Source: an uncultured Bartonella sp. (GTDB taxonomy: Bacteria; Pseudomonadota; Alphaproteobacteria; Rhizobiales; Rhizobiaceae). Taken from it: 40,905 nt of DNA. Location: assembly GCA_946480935.1 (NCBI GenBank), contig CAMLLT010000004.1, positions 1-40,905 on the forward strand, given 5' to 3'. Both the position numbers and the translations under genes were made by a program. The first letter of the stretch is position 1. Each line of letters starts with the position of its first letter. Under the pieces are notes generated by a model. The model saw only the letters and a program-made list of their open reading frames with translations. It was not told the origin of the DNA and searched no databases. This document shows positions 7,157-15,746 of this stretch, piece after piece.

Positions 7157-8317
7157 TTACAACGGATGTAAGTGGTCGCTGTGTTTATATAATAGGCCCG
7201 AAGAAAAAAAACCCCCACAATCACAACGCTTGGTGCATGTTTGACATTCAATTGCAAATTCATTTTTCCAGTCGCTAATGGATTGGCGGCAAAACGGCCA
7301 AACATTTTCGTTCACAACACATAGTTGATGGTTGTATATAGAGGCATTTAGACCATACGATTTTAAAATGGATGTCGCTTGGCTTAATTTATCTTTATAA
7401 TCAAACGGGTCTATCCATAACTCTTGTAAATTCGCTCGAGTAAAACCCATTATTTCAAGCCCCATAAGAGCCACATGGTCCACGAAAAGCAAATTTCTAC
7501 CTATAAATTCACATAACTGAATTAAACGTTTTACAGATAACCGGTGGAGTACGATTCTAATTTCAACCTTTTGGTTTAACTTTTTTAAATTTATTATGCC
7601 CTGTACAGTTTCATCAAAAGCATTATCTGACTGCACAATATAATTGTGCAAACTCGGGTCATCAGAATAAAGAGGAATACCCACCATACTATCAGTAAGC
7701 TCTAGATCTGCATAACTTTGTGCAAAATGGAAATCCCGAAAACTCCTGCCGTTTGATAATATGTGAATACTCGTTTCTGGTAGATAGCTTTTAGTTAGAC
7801 GGAGTATTTTCAAAAATCGATCACGATTTGTAGTAGGTTCTCCTCCCGTAAACCCGATTTCCTTTGTATACCTTGGTATCAAAGGTATTAAATTTTCGAT
7901 TTCGTCCAGAAGATATGAATCGTCTTTCGGCTTCGGCGGTTGGGAGCACATTAAACAATAATGATTACACTGTTCTGTGACTAATATACTATTAAAATTT
8001 GAACGTGATCTAAAAAGAACTCTTATTTTGTTCTGATTCGGATTAATACTTACGATATCATCGTTGGATAAATATTTAAAATCGTCGGGAATTATAGAGT
8101 AACTTTTTGTCTCTAAAATTTCTTTATTTTTTTCAAAAAAATCATTAAAAACTATATAATGAAAGAACCCCTCGCTGTAATTATTATCATTAATTAAATA
8201 GGCATATTTATTTTTTAAAACGTTTGGTAAATTCGCGTTAGTCGAAATTTTAATTGGATTCACAAACAAATTGTCATCAAAAATATGATTCTTTATATTT
8301 CCAAATAACTTTAACAT
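7157..8317 (-). CDS. hxsC: His-Xaa-Ser system radical SAM maturase HxsC
   Basis: A predicted 386-residue radical SAM enzyme. The CX3CX2C cluster motif lies in VTEQCNHYCLMCSQPP (Cys117, Cys121, Cys124) and is followed by the GFTGGEPT motif. The C-terminus holds a Cys-rich cluster (CQTCTKRCDCGGFF) that probably binds auxiliary iron-sulfur cluster(s). The N-terminal ~110 residues are the variable HxsC region. With HxsB and HxsD it is predicted to modify the His-Xaa-Ser repeat peptide HxsA; the chemistry is not established. ATG 8317 overlaps the hxsB stop (ATGTTAA), and a GATGGG site precedes it; ATG 8329 is the alternative. It is the last gene of hxsADBC. Its codon use is visibly AT-rich compared with flanking genes. 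Confidence 0.92.
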   Translation of the reverse strand: MLKLFGNIKNHIFDDNLFVNPIKISTNANLPNVLKNKYAYLINDNNYSEGFFHYIVFNDFFEKNKEILETKSYSIIPDDFKYLSNDDIVSINPNQNKIRVLFRSRSNFNSILVTEQCNHYCLMCSQPPKPKDDSYLLDEIENLIPLIPRYTKEIGFTGGEPTTNRDRFLKILRLTKSYLPETSIHILSNGRSFRDFHFAQSYADLELTDSMVGIPLYSDDPSLHNYIVQSDNAFDETVQGIINLKKLNQKVEIRIVLHRLSVKRLIQLCEFIGRNLLFVDHVALMGLEIMGFTRANLQELWIDPFDYKDKLSQATSILKSYGLNASIYNHQLCVVNENVWPFCRQSISDWKNEFAIECQTCTKRCDCGGFFSSGLLYKHSDHLHPL

Positions 8318-9768
8318 TGAGTTGCCCATCTAAGAAATATACTTTTCGTTTCTTCGTCGTTCTCCATCAGTGTTATTAAGTGCTTATAAATCGACATATT
8401 TTTTTTACAAAAAGCAGATTCAGGTTTTCGTCCAACCATGTCTTTATAGACGGCATAATGAAAAACAGGTTCTGCACCGCAATATGGTTCAAAGGCACAA
8501 TCAGAGCACATAGGAACACTGAGCGTAAATGAGTCTTCCAAAGCATCTAGAAGTTGATCCGAAAAGATAATATCTTCATAAGATTGCGTTAATATATTCC
8601 CTAATCTAAATTTAAAATCGCCCATCTCGGCTAACATGCGACTTTCATCTGAGGCATAGACATAGCCATCATAGTTAAAAACAATCGCGGCTATACCTGC
8701 TCCAGCAGGATTCATTAAATCGACAAAACCTGGATCGTCAGATGTTAGCATCTTTTTTAATATCAATGCCGAATAAACCTCGACAAAAGGAATGCCTGAC
8801 TTATTCAAAAATATAATATAATCCAAACCCTCTTTAAAAAATTTTAGCCAGCGATCTACGTCATACATCATGTAACGTTTTGTTTTGATCGCAAAACCAT
8901 AAGGCGAGAGTGCGCGTAAAAAAACGCTATTAAATCCAAGTCTAACGTATTCATCTATTATATCACGAACACGGGATAGGCTCTTGTCTGTTGTTGTCAT
9001 TAACGCTGATACTTGATCAAAGCCCAAAACTGCTCTCGCTTTATTTAATCCGTCCTCAAATAGCTGATGGCTATTTTTTGAGGGTCTTGGACGATTTGCA
9101 TTATGCAAATCTTGAGGGCCATCTAGAGATGAGGACAACATAACTGAGTGGTCACGACAAAATTCAAGGATTTCATCCGTTAATAACGAAAGTGTAGTAG
9201 CAATAACAAACTGTAAATTACGGTTTTCCGATTTATTCCGAAATTCTGCCTGTTCAACAATATATTGAACCATTGGGAAATTTAATAACGGTTCGCCGCC
9301 CTGAAATTCAATTTTAATGGCTGGATTTGGCGATTTAAAAACAAAATCTAATGCTTTGTCAGCCATCTCATACGTCATATCAAATTGATTTTTATCTTCT
9401 GATTGCCGTGATACTTGACAATAAGGACAACTATGATCACACCGTAATGTGACTACAAAAACATGTAAATTAGTAAAGTTAACCAGCTTAGAAAGCCTTG
9501 TCCTATATTTTAAAGCTAAAAGTTCTAAAGGTGAATTTTCACCTTCATAACGAATAAAGTGCTTACTACGTAATGAAGAAAATATAGAACTATCAGACGA
9601 AATTTTTTTATTTATTAGACTATATAAATCATTATTATTTAATAATAGGTATTCTCCGACCATATTTGTAATGATACAACGCTTATCGTCAAAATGATCA
9701 AATTTAAATGGTAAAAGTTCATATTCTTTTTTTGGAATATAGGAATCAATACTTTTAAATTTACTCAC
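8311..9768 (-). CDS. hxsB: His-Xaa-Ser system radical SAM maturase HxsB
   Basis: A 485-residue radical SAM protein with the HxsB-type cluster motif TLRCDHSCPYCQVSR (Cys110, Cys114, Cys117), then IEFQGGEPLLNF for SAM binding. A SPASM-like Cys-rich C-terminus (MCSDCAFEPYCGAEP...FCKKN) should carry auxiliary clusters. The family is paired with HxsC and HxsD for post-translational modification of HxsA. GTG 9768 is chosen because AGG and CGGGAA lie just upstream and it overlaps the hxsD stop (GTGAGTAA), a coupled arrangement; a TTG at 9795 is possible. The gene is AT-rich, consistent with transfer. Confidence 0.94.
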   Translation of the reverse strand: MSKFKSIDSYIPKKEYELLPFKFDHFDDKRCIITNMVGEYLLLNNNDLYSLINKKISSDSSIFSSLRSKHFIRYEGENSPLELLALKYRTRLSKLVNFTNLHVFVVTLRCDHSCPYCQVSRQSEDKNQFDMTYEMADKALDFVFKSPNPAIKIEFQGGEPLLNFPMVQYIVEQAEFRNKSENRNLQFVIATTLSLLTDEILEFCRDHSVMLSSSLDGPQDLHNANRPRPSKNSHQLFEDGLNKARAVLGFDQVSALMTTTDKSLSRVRDIIDEYVRLGFNSVFLRALSPYGFAIKTKRYMMYDVDRWLKFFKEGLDYIIFLNKSGIPFVEVYSALILKKMLTSDDPGFVDLMNPAGAGIAAIVFNYDGYVYASDESRMLAEMGDFKFRLGNILTQSYEDIIFSDQLLDALEDSFTLSVPMCSDCAFEPYCGAEPVFHYAVYKDMVGRKPESAFCKKNMSIYKHLITLMENDEETKSIFLRWATQC

Positions 9769-10063
9769 TTCCCGCACCTGTTTTTGAAAAAGCAATACCT
9801 AATATTAAATTCCGTATCGGAGTAGTTTCATCTCGAATTTTTTCACGTAAGCTATAGTCCAATACGTCTTTTTTAAATTCTTGTATTGCTTTCTCGAATT
9901 GGTCGTTATCAGCGTCAGATGTAGGCTCACAAATGCAAATAATTTTCTCTTCATTTAGATCAATGTGCACGAGCATAAAATTCATAGCTCTATATGCAGC
10001 CTTTTGGATTGCAGTGGAACTATAAACTCCACAATCAAACTCTAATATCACTCTGTTAGACAT
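9761..10063 (-). CDS. hxsD: His-Xaa-Ser system protein HxsD
   Basis: A 100-residue protein matching the HxsD family: an N-terminal VILEFDCGVYSSTAIQKAAYR, a middle strand IDLNEEKIICIC, and the characteristic C-terminal LDYSLREKIRDETTPIRNL with LGIAFSKTG. HxsD is a conserved small partner of the two radical SAM maturases, of unknown biochemical role; by size and position it might act as a peptide-binding adaptor, which is inference. ATG 10063 is used because the upstream extension is only the hxsA repeat region read out of frame. The ribosome site (CAGG, ~11 bp upstream) lies inside a 15-bp tandem duplication that also covers the hxsA stop. Confidence 0.92.
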   Translation of the reverse strand: MSNRVILEFDCGVYSSTAIQKAAYRAMNFMLVHIDLNEEKIICICEPTSDADNDQFEKAIQEFKKDVLDYSLREKIRDETTPIRNLILGIAFSKTGAGSE

Positions 10064-10093
10064 ATTATTAATAACCTGGTTATTAATAACCTG
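10064..10093 (-). repeat. 15-bp tandem duplication spanning the hxsA stop and hxsD ribosome site
   Basis: Read on the minus strand, CAGGTTATTAATAA(C/T) occurs twice back to back. The upstream copy supplies the last codons and TAA stop of hxsA, and the second copy supplies the only AGG in front of hxsD. The duplication therefore separates the two functions. Confidence 0.85.
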
Positions 10094-10373
10094 AATAATG
10101 TGAACTATGAGAGGCGTGAGAACTATGTGAGCTATGTGAGCTATGTGACATATGATAATCCATAGCATTTGCCGGAGCTGAAGTTTTCAGAATAAAAGAA
10201 AAAGGATCATTTCCGTTAGAAATCATCATGGTTTTAGATGTAAGACTATTGTTAATTCCAGTCTCTGAAGCAGATTCTACTTTGGTATTGATATTCGTAG
10301 AAGCTGTCGCATCCCCGCCGGTCAGGCCAGCAGTTAAAGCAGCTATAGAAGCAAAAAAAAGCCTTTTTTTCAT
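10083..10373 (-). CDS. hxsA: His-Xaa-Ser repeat peptide HxsA (modification substrate)
   Basis: A 96-residue precursor. It begins with MKKRLFFASIAALTAGLTGG, a likely export signal, continues with a polar Ser/Thr/Asn-rich middle, and ends with seven consecutive His-Xaa-Ser triplets (HMS, HSS, HSS, HSS, HAS, HSS, HYS) before Gly-Tyr. That tail defines HxsA, the proposed target of HxsB/C/D. The ribosome site is very strong (GAGGGGGA, 5 bp from ATG), as expected for an abundant precursor. It is the first gene of the hxs operon. The mature product, its modification and its destination are unknown. Confidence 0.92.
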   Translation of the reverse strand: MKKRLFFASIAALTAGLTGGDATASTNINTKVESASETGINNSLTSKTMMISNGNDPFSFILKTSAPANAMDYHMSHSSHSSHSSHASHSSHYSGY

Positions 10374-10405
10374 GAGATCCCCCTCACAAACATCTTTATT
10401 CTTTT

Positions 10406-10434
10406 GAGTTATTCTAAATATGAGATATTGTCAA
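10406..10434 (-). promoter_or_regulatory. Candidate promoter of the hxs operon
   Basis: A perfect -35 hexamer TTGACA (10434-10429 on the minus strand) lies 17 bp from a weak -10 (TAACTC). It sits in the 77-bp gap between the hxsA start and the edge of repeat copy B. Confidence 0.4.
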
Positions 10435-10450
10435 TTTATTTATTAATGTT

Positions 10451-10731
10451 GCCAGCGCAACAAGGCTTGACCAACTTTATAGCCTCGTCAAAGCAACAAT
10501 GATAAATTTGAGTAAAGAGGATATCGACGCTCTCAATCAGGCAAGCAGCTATTAAAGCTCTGCTAAACATCAAGTCTGAAAGGACGGGGAAAATAATCCG
10601 GTAGCTTCTCCGTTCTTCCAATATGGGTAATTTTTCTAAATTCGATAAGTTTTGTAGGAAAATTTTTTATTATAAGCGTCTGTACAGTATATATTCGCTA
10701 TATCATTCTAGCAATTGGTTTTATCCTGATA
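10451..10731 (+). repeat. Direct repeat copy B: remnant of an aldo/keto reductase 3' end
   Basis: This 94%-identical copy of 5970-6250 still reads as the last 35 or so codons of the reductase, in frame to the same TAA. The first five codons carry three silent third-base changes and one Lys-to-Arg change against copy A, so it descends from a real but diverged allele. No remainder of the gene lies upstream. The downstream terminator copy is degraded. Confidence 0.93.
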
Positions 10732-10761
10732 TTTATCAAGACAAGTATTTATCAAGGCAAG
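10730..10761 (+). repeat. 16-bp tandem duplication at the end of repeat copy B
   Basis: TATTTATCAAGACAAG is followed directly by TATTTATCAAGGCAAG (one mismatch). It lies exactly where homology with copy A stops, between the cassette and cysK. Confidence 0.8.
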
Positions 10762-10821
10762 GGCGATGAGCATTCGTAGCCTATTTGATTAATCCGGATA
10801 ATTTCACCAGGGAGACCGGTC

Positions 10822-11793
10822 ATGACTGATAAAAATTCATCTCGAAAAGGACGCGGCTTTATTTATAGCTCTGTTTTGGAGACAATTGGCAATACACCGC
10901 TCGTCCGGATTGACAAATTCGCCAAAAAGAAAGGCGTTAAGGCCAATCTTCTTGCAAAGCTTGAATTTTTTAATCCTTTGGCGAGTGTCAAGGACCGTAT
11001 CGGTCTTGCTTTGATCGAAAGTCTTGAAAAACAAGGAAAAGCAAAGCCGGGAAAAACTGTATTGATTGAACCGACATCGGGCAATACCGGAATTGCACTC
11101 GCATTTGTGGCCGCGGCAAAAGGGTATAAACTGATTTTGACAATGCCGGAAACCATGTCCGTCGAGCGACGCAAATTATTGAAGTTTCTGGGTGCCGAAC
11201 TGGTATTGACCGAAGGTGCAAAAGGCATGAAAGGCGCTATCGCCAAAGCCGAAGAACTGGCTGCCAATAATCCCGATGCAATTATTCCGCAACAATTCGA
11301 AAATCCGGCAAATCCTGAAATCCATCGTCAGACAACGGCTGAAGAAATCTGGAACGATACGAATGGAAATGTCGATTTTCTCGTAGCCGGATTCGGTACA
11401 GGTGGTACCATCACCGGTATCGGAGAAGTCATCAAGAACCGCAAACCCGATTTCAAAGTTGTGGCGGTCGAGCCTAAAGATTCACCTGTGCTGTCGGGTG
11501 GGCAACCGGGACCCCATAAAATTCAGGGTATAGGTGCAGGATTTGTTCCAAAGATACTGAATACAAAAATTATCGATGAAATTGTTACAGTTTCAAGCGA
11601 TGATGCTTTTCAAAATTCCCGCGATCTATCGCATATTGAAGGTATTCCTGTCGGAATTTCAGCCGGTGCGGCGTTAACAGCAGCAATCGAAATAGGAAAG
11701 CGCCCTGAAAATGCCGGAAAAAATATAGTGATCATTATTCCGGATTTTGCCGAGCGCTATCTTTCAACCCAATTGTTTGAAGGACTCGATTAA
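10822..11793 (+). CDS. cysK: Cysteine synthase A (O-acetylserine sulfhydrylase)
   Basis: A 323-residue PLP enzyme that makes cysteine from O-acetylserine and sulfide in the cytoplasm. Diagnostic segments: [15 protein letters not shown] near the N-terminus; [11 protein letters not shown] with the PLP Lys (about residue 57); [13 protein letters not shown], the substrate-carboxylate loop; and [12 protein letters not shown], the PLP phosphate loop. Length is normal for CysK. AGGGAGA sits 7 bp before the ATG. The gene is immediately downstream of the Hxs cassette's right repeat but has the base composition of the core genome. Confidence 0.95.
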   Translation: MTDKNSSRKGRGFIYSSVLETIGNTPLVRIDKFAKKKGVKANLLAKLEFFNPLASVKDRIGLALIESLEKQGKAKPGKTVLIEPTSGNTGIALAFVAAAKGYKLILTMPETMSVERRKLLKFLGAELVLTEGAKGMKGAIAKAEELAANNPDAIIPQQFENPANPEIHRQTTAEEIWNDTNGNVDFLVAGFGTGGTITGIGEVIKNRKPDFKVVAVEPKDSPVLSGGQPGPHKIQGIGAGFVPKILNTKIIDEIVTVSSDDAFQNSRDLSHIEGIPVGISAGAALTAAIEIGKRPENAGKNIVIIIPDFAERYLSTQLFEGLD

Positions 11794-11804
11794 ACTTCTG
11801 CCAG

Positions 11805-12020
11805 TCAAACTTCCCTGGCGGATTTCAACCGGTTACGCCCGTTGATTCGTCCTGCTTGACCAACAAACGACTTTGCCGAAATCGACGACCCGGTACGATT
11901 TGCTGTTTGCGCACGCCTCGGACGGGATTGCCTTGCACTTCCCCTCGAGAAAAAAGAGAGGTCCGAGGGTTGCGCTTGTTGGTCGGAGTGTAATTGTGAG
12001 GAGCGTGTTTTATTATCCAT
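11805..12020 (-). CDS. Possible small basic hypothetical protein
   Basis: A 71-codon frame, starting MDNKTRSSQLHS and rich in Ser, Arg and Gln, with a reasonable AAAGG 9 bp upstream. Two rival readings exist. The same frame extends to an ATG at 12056, and another frame (11825-12064) starts 9 bp after a strong GGAGG. None resembles a family I know, and the composition is that of a disordered or random peptide. I list the best-placed start with low confidence; a frameshifted older gene covering both frames is also possible. Confidence 0.3.
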   Translation of the reverse strand: MDNKTRSSQLHSDQQAQPSDLSFFSRGSARQSRPRRAQTANRTGSSISAKSFVGQAGRINGRNRLKSAREV

Positions 12021-12119
12021 GATACATGGCCTTTCATAACTGGAGAAGTTCGACATTTCGTCATTTTAAAAAGCCTCCGCCTCCCCAGCATGTAGGCTTG
12101 TTCAGGAAATTCAGAAAAA

Positions 12120-12503
12120 TTATTTCTTTTCGTTCGCTTTCAACCAATTTTGCATTTGGGTAATTTCTTTTTGTTGAGCGGCAATAATAGTCTCGGCGAG
12201 CTTTCTGGCTTCGGGGTCTTTTCCATATTTCAATTCAACCTCTGCCATATCAACAGCACCTTGGTGGTGAGCCAGCATCATCTTTATAAAATCAACATCA
12301 GCATTACCGCTCGTCTTGATCGACATGTTTTTCATCATCGTTTCATTAACTTTATCCAAAGCCGACGAAGAAGCCGATAAAGCCTGAGAAGCGGTCGAAG
12401 CTGCACCTTTTGCCATATCCATCATGTTACTGTTCTCACTTTGCGCTGCTGCATAGCTGACTGACGCACAACAAATGCATAAGGTTGCGATAAATTTTTT
12501 CAT
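12120..12503 (-). CDS. Exported DUF305 family protein
   Basis: A 127-residue protein with signal peptide MKKFIATLCICCASVSYAAAQ and a DUF305 helical domain. The motif DFIKMMLAHHQGAVDMAEVELKYG is the signature of the family; its His-His and Met residues resemble those proposed to bind copper in CopM-like DUF305 proteins. It is therefore probably a periplasmic metal-binding or stress protein, with the metal role inferred from the family. The ATG at 12503 has GAGGA 7 bp upstream; the frame's earlier codon at 12530 has none. It stands alone, with a long gene-free gap on its upstream side. Confidence 0.85.
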   Translation of the reverse strand: MKKFIATLCICCASVSYAAAQSENSNMMDMAKGAASTASQALSASSSALDKVNETMMKNMSIKTSGNADVDFIKMMLAHHQGAVDMAEVELKYGKDPEARKLAETIIAAQQKEITQMQNWLKANEKK

Positions 12504-13340
12504 TTTCAAATCCTCTTTCCAATTAAACACGTTGACCAGAATATAGTTCCATATTTAGAACGGAATAATGCAATTTATTTGTCCATTAATATTCATTTCA
12601 GATTTCTATTAAAATTTTGAGCAAAATCGAGTTGAACATCAAATTTCAAAAAAATGCCCTTTTTTATGCTTTCTTAGGCTTTTTTAAGCGCGTCCGCATT
12701 CTGAACCGCCTGAACTTTATCTTATGCAGTATCCAACATGGATACAGGGTTTCAACTCTCCATTTATTTTTCGTAAGATCCGCTTCCATTGGGCTTATAA
12801 AAAATCATATCGATTTTACCGGAATTGTCCCACGAATTTTATAATGACGTTTTTTAACGGTCATTATCGCACTTCTTTTATTGTTGCCTGCGCCTCGGAA
12901 TCTATTGAAATTTAGAGACGAACGGCAATATTCATATATAAGCAAAATACCGGAATATAAGTTTTAATATACCTTTTATCCGTTCTATCTATTTATCAAT
13001 GCGAATACCGATAAGTGATTGAAAAATCATCCATTTAAATAGACTTCTTAAAAACACTTTATGTAATTTTAATTTCGTCTTTTGAAAGACGGATAATGAA
13101 TAACAAAATGATCAGTGCTTCCACTTATGCAAACATATCTATTCGTTAAGCGCTTTATCCAATATATCGAAACCGGATTGAAATTGCCGCTTGAATTTTT
13201 GTTGCGTTTTTAGTCGCCTGATGAAAAAAACGCGTCTTCCCGCCTTTAGAAAACGGAAATTGTGACAAGAAACTAAACGGCGAAAATAGATAAAAGCCGG
13301 TTTTAACAGAACATGCTGTGGCGACCATACGGTCAAAAGC
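12504..13340. other. Gene-free AT-rich gap
   Basis: About 840 bp between the DUF305 gene and TIGR02302. Frames at 12617-12915 (plus) and 13139-13336 (minus, TTG start) have no ribosome site or family character. Two hairpins stand out: 12841-12867 and the 16-bp palindrome CGTCTTTTGAAAGACG at 13076-13091. No tRNA or recognisable RNA gene was seen. Confidence 0.6.
12841..12867. other. Long hairpin in gene-free gap
   Basis: ATAATGACGTT pairs with AACGGTCATTAT across four T, an 11-bp stem with one bulged G. No T-run follows on either strand, so it is not a standard terminator. It may be an operator, a structured RNA element or a fossil. Confidence 0.4.
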
Positions 13341-15746
13341 TCAATAAAATTTCAGTAGCCTTTCAAGATAGTCTTTTTCACTATCAGGCAGAGCAGATTG
13401 CCCCAATTTTTTCCGGATTTCATCGAGAATGCGTCTTGCCCGCTGCATTTCACTTTCCTGAGAAAGTCCATCTTTTTCCGACTGGTGTCCGGCAGAGCCA
13501 AGTTTTCGTCCGAGTGGATCTTTGGACACCCCGTCTCCGTCTTTCCCTGTTTCGCCATTTTTTTTCATGGCTTCCTGCATTTCTTGCATCAGTTTTTTTG
13601 CGCCATCGCGCATCGCGTCCAAAGCCTGCGATTGTTGACCTTCCGATCCGGCAGCGTCTCCTTGTTGAAGAGCCTCACCGGATTTGTCCATCTTTTTTTC
13701 AGCCTCTTTTAATTCCTCACCAGACTTGAACCCTTTATCGGCTAATTCCTTGCCGTATTTTTTCAGTTCCTGCTGCAATTCATCTTGTCTTTTTTTCAGT
13801 TCATCAAGATCTTTACGATATTCCTCCGGTGTTTTTTCACCGCTTTCACGATCAGCTTCAAGCTTATGCGTATCGTTGAGAGTTTCTTGCTGTTTCCTCA
13901 TCAAATTACCAAGCCCATCAAGCTGCTTTTGCATTTCGCCTGTTTGGCTTCCCCCTTCTCCTGATCCGCTTTGACTTACCTGAAGATTGTCCATGAGTTG
14001 TTCAAGCTCGGACAAAAGCTGCTCGGCACCAGTGCGGTTACCCAATTTGGCCATATCTTCAAGTTGTTTCAGTTTCTCGGCGAGTTCATTAGGTGAAAGA
14101 TTTCGCGCCTGTTGAGAAGGCTTTTGGCCAAGACCGCCGTTTTGTTGTTGTTCAGCGAGTGCGGCAATATAGTCATTCATCGCCTGACGCAAAGCGTCGG
14201 TAAGACGTTCGATTTCCTCTGGCGAAGCGCCGTTTCTCAGAGCGTCACGCAATGCCGCTTCAGCCGCTTTCAAGTTTTTTTGAGCCTGATTGACATTGTC
14301 TCCCTCGATACCGATGGCTGTCTGCCACATAAAATCGGCGACATTTTTCAGATCTTCGTCGGTTTCTGCCAGATGGAGTCGCGTCCATATGCTACGCAAG
14401 GCCAGATAATGGGTAAAATTATTGATTGTTTCTTCCGGCCGCAACGTTAAAGCTGACAACATATCGAGAACCCGATTACGAGAAAGTGTATCAAGAGCCA
14501 GAAGTCGACGTTGTTCAACCACGGCACGGGCAAGCGGATTGCCAAAATTTCTTTGCGGCAATGTCATGGTTCGGGTTTCACTTCTTCCCTGATGACCGGC
14601 GCCATCTTCTGCAACCAGTGTCAAACGCACTTCCGAACCTGCCCAAGGATGGATACTGACATCCTGCACGGTACGCGCATCTCCTTTACCACCACGCGGA
14701 ATCATCAATTTGATTTCCGGTGCATCATAAAGCGGATGGCCGGTTTGCTTGATAGTGGATGTCGGCGTTATTTCTACGTAAGCTTTCTCGACACCATAAT
14801 CATCGTCAAGTACATAATTAAGTTCCAGCGACCCATTGAGAATACGCCCCGGTTCCTTGGTCAATTTGATTGTGGGAGCACGGTCGGCAACAATATCAAA
14901 ATGCCAATTTCTATCATAATGGCGCGTTGTCAATGTCACATTGCTCGACTTACCGAGCACAGTCTCGAATGTCTTGCTATTTTGTTTTATATTGTCAGAG
15001 CCACCTTGTGCAGAAATATTGACACTCTTGTCCGATTGGCTTTCTGTCAACTTCAATGTCGCATCGCCGCCCTCGATCACACGAACAGCCAGTTTGCTAC
15101 CTTCCGGCACTTTGGCGTTATGGATATTGGTTTCGGACAAATAAATAGGAGCTTCACCGGTATAGGTAGGAGGAGTGACCCATGCATCCACGCGCATTTT
15201 TGATAAATCGACCGGTTGCGAAAAATCGAAGAGATCACCGACATGCCCCCCCGACGGACCAAATGAATAGGCAAAAGCTGTAACAGCAAAAAGGACAACC
15301 AATGCACGCAGTGCCAATGGGTCGGCACGGGCAATTTTGGTGTCGGGCACACCTGCTTCCAGATTTTGCAGTTCGGCAGCCATACGCCGCTGATGTTCTT
15401 TCCATAGAACTTTTACAAAATCATTCGCATCGCTATTTGCCGGTATATCGTAAAGAGCTTCGAGTGGCTGATTTTGCAGTCCACTCGCTTTTTCAATCCG
15501 TCGATCAATTTCCTTCAAGGAAGGAAACCGGAAACCGGAAACAAAGAACAGGGAACCGACAGCGATAAAAAGCACGATCCATAACAGGATAACATGCGGC
15601 CAATAGGTGAGGCGATCGAAAATGCCGAGCCATGCCAAAGATAACAAAATCAACAAAGCAAGAATGCTTGGAAGAATGCGTGGCCACAAACGTTCGAATG
15701 TCAGAATACACCACGCCGAGGCCCTTGCTCTTACAAGGGCTGTCAT
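13341..15746 (-). CDS. TIGR02302 family (DUF4175) membrane protein
   Basis: A predicted 801-residue protein. Two transmembrane helices lie in the first ~70 residues and a third around 140-160 (LALRALVVLFAVTAFAYSFG). A large periplasmic region follows, with beta-rich segments such as VDAWVTPPTYTGEAPIYLSE. The last ~300 residues are rich in Gln, Glu and Lys and likely coiled-coil, with many Leu-Glu-x-Leu heptads and Gly/Gln linkers. The architecture matches TIGR02302, conserved in alphaproteobacteria and of unknown role. ATG 15746 is used; a TTG at 15779 with GGGAAGA upstream is possible. It is downstream of lysA on the same strand, the order I recall for rhizobia. Confidence 0.85.
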   Translation of the reverse strand: MTALVRARASAWCILTFERLWPRILPSILALLILLSLAWLGIFDRLTYWPHVILLWIVLFIAVGSLFFVSGFRFPSLKEIDRRIEKASGLQNQPLEALYDIPANSDANDFVKVLWKEHQRRMAAELQNLEAGVPDTKIARADPLALRALVVLFAVTAFAYSFGPSGGHVGDLFDFSQPVDLSKMRVDAWVTPPTYTGEAPIYLSETNIHNAKVPEGSKLAVRVIEGGDATLKLTESQSDKSVNISAQGGSDNIKQNSKTFETVLGKSSNVTLTTRHYDRNWHFDIVADRAPTIKLTKEPGRILNGSLELNYVLDDDYGVEKAYVEITPTSTIKQTGHPLYDAPEIKLMIPRGGKGDARTVQDVSIHPWAGSEVRLTLVAEDGAGHQGRSETRTMTLPQRNFGNPLARAVVEQRRLLALDTLSRNRVLDMLSALTLRPEETINNFTHYLALRSIWTRLHLAETDEDLKNVADFMWQTAIGIEGDNVNQAQKNLKAAEAALRDALRNGASPEEIERLTDALRQAMNDYIAALAEQQQNGGLGQKPSQQARNLSPNELAEKLKQLEDMAKLGNRTGAEQLLSELEQLMDNLQVSQSGSGEGGSQTGEMQKQLDGLGNLMRKQQETLNDTHKLEADRESGEKTPEEYRKDLDELKKRQDELQQELKKYGKELADKGFKSGEELKEAEKKMDKSGEALQQGDAAGSEGQQSQALDAMRDGAKKLMQEMQEAMKKNGETGKDGDGVSKDPLGRKLGSAGHQSEKDGLSQESEMQRARRILDEIRKKLGQSALPDSEKDYLERLLKFY

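Noticed and set aside
6251-10450. Insertion sequence, prophage or integrative element
   Set aside because: No transposase, integrase, terminal inverted repeats or tRNA attachment site; the flanks are homologous gene ends.
10436-10621. Minus-strand small protein across repeat copy B
   Set aside because: It is the antisense of the reductase remnant; the same shadow frame exists opposite copy A.
12617-12915. Small plus-strand genes in the gap upstream of TIGR02302
   Set aside because: No ribosome sites, random composition, overlapping frames.
13139-13336. 65-residue minus-strand gene after TIGR02302
   Set aside because: TTG start, no Shine-Dalgarno, composition like non-coding DNA.
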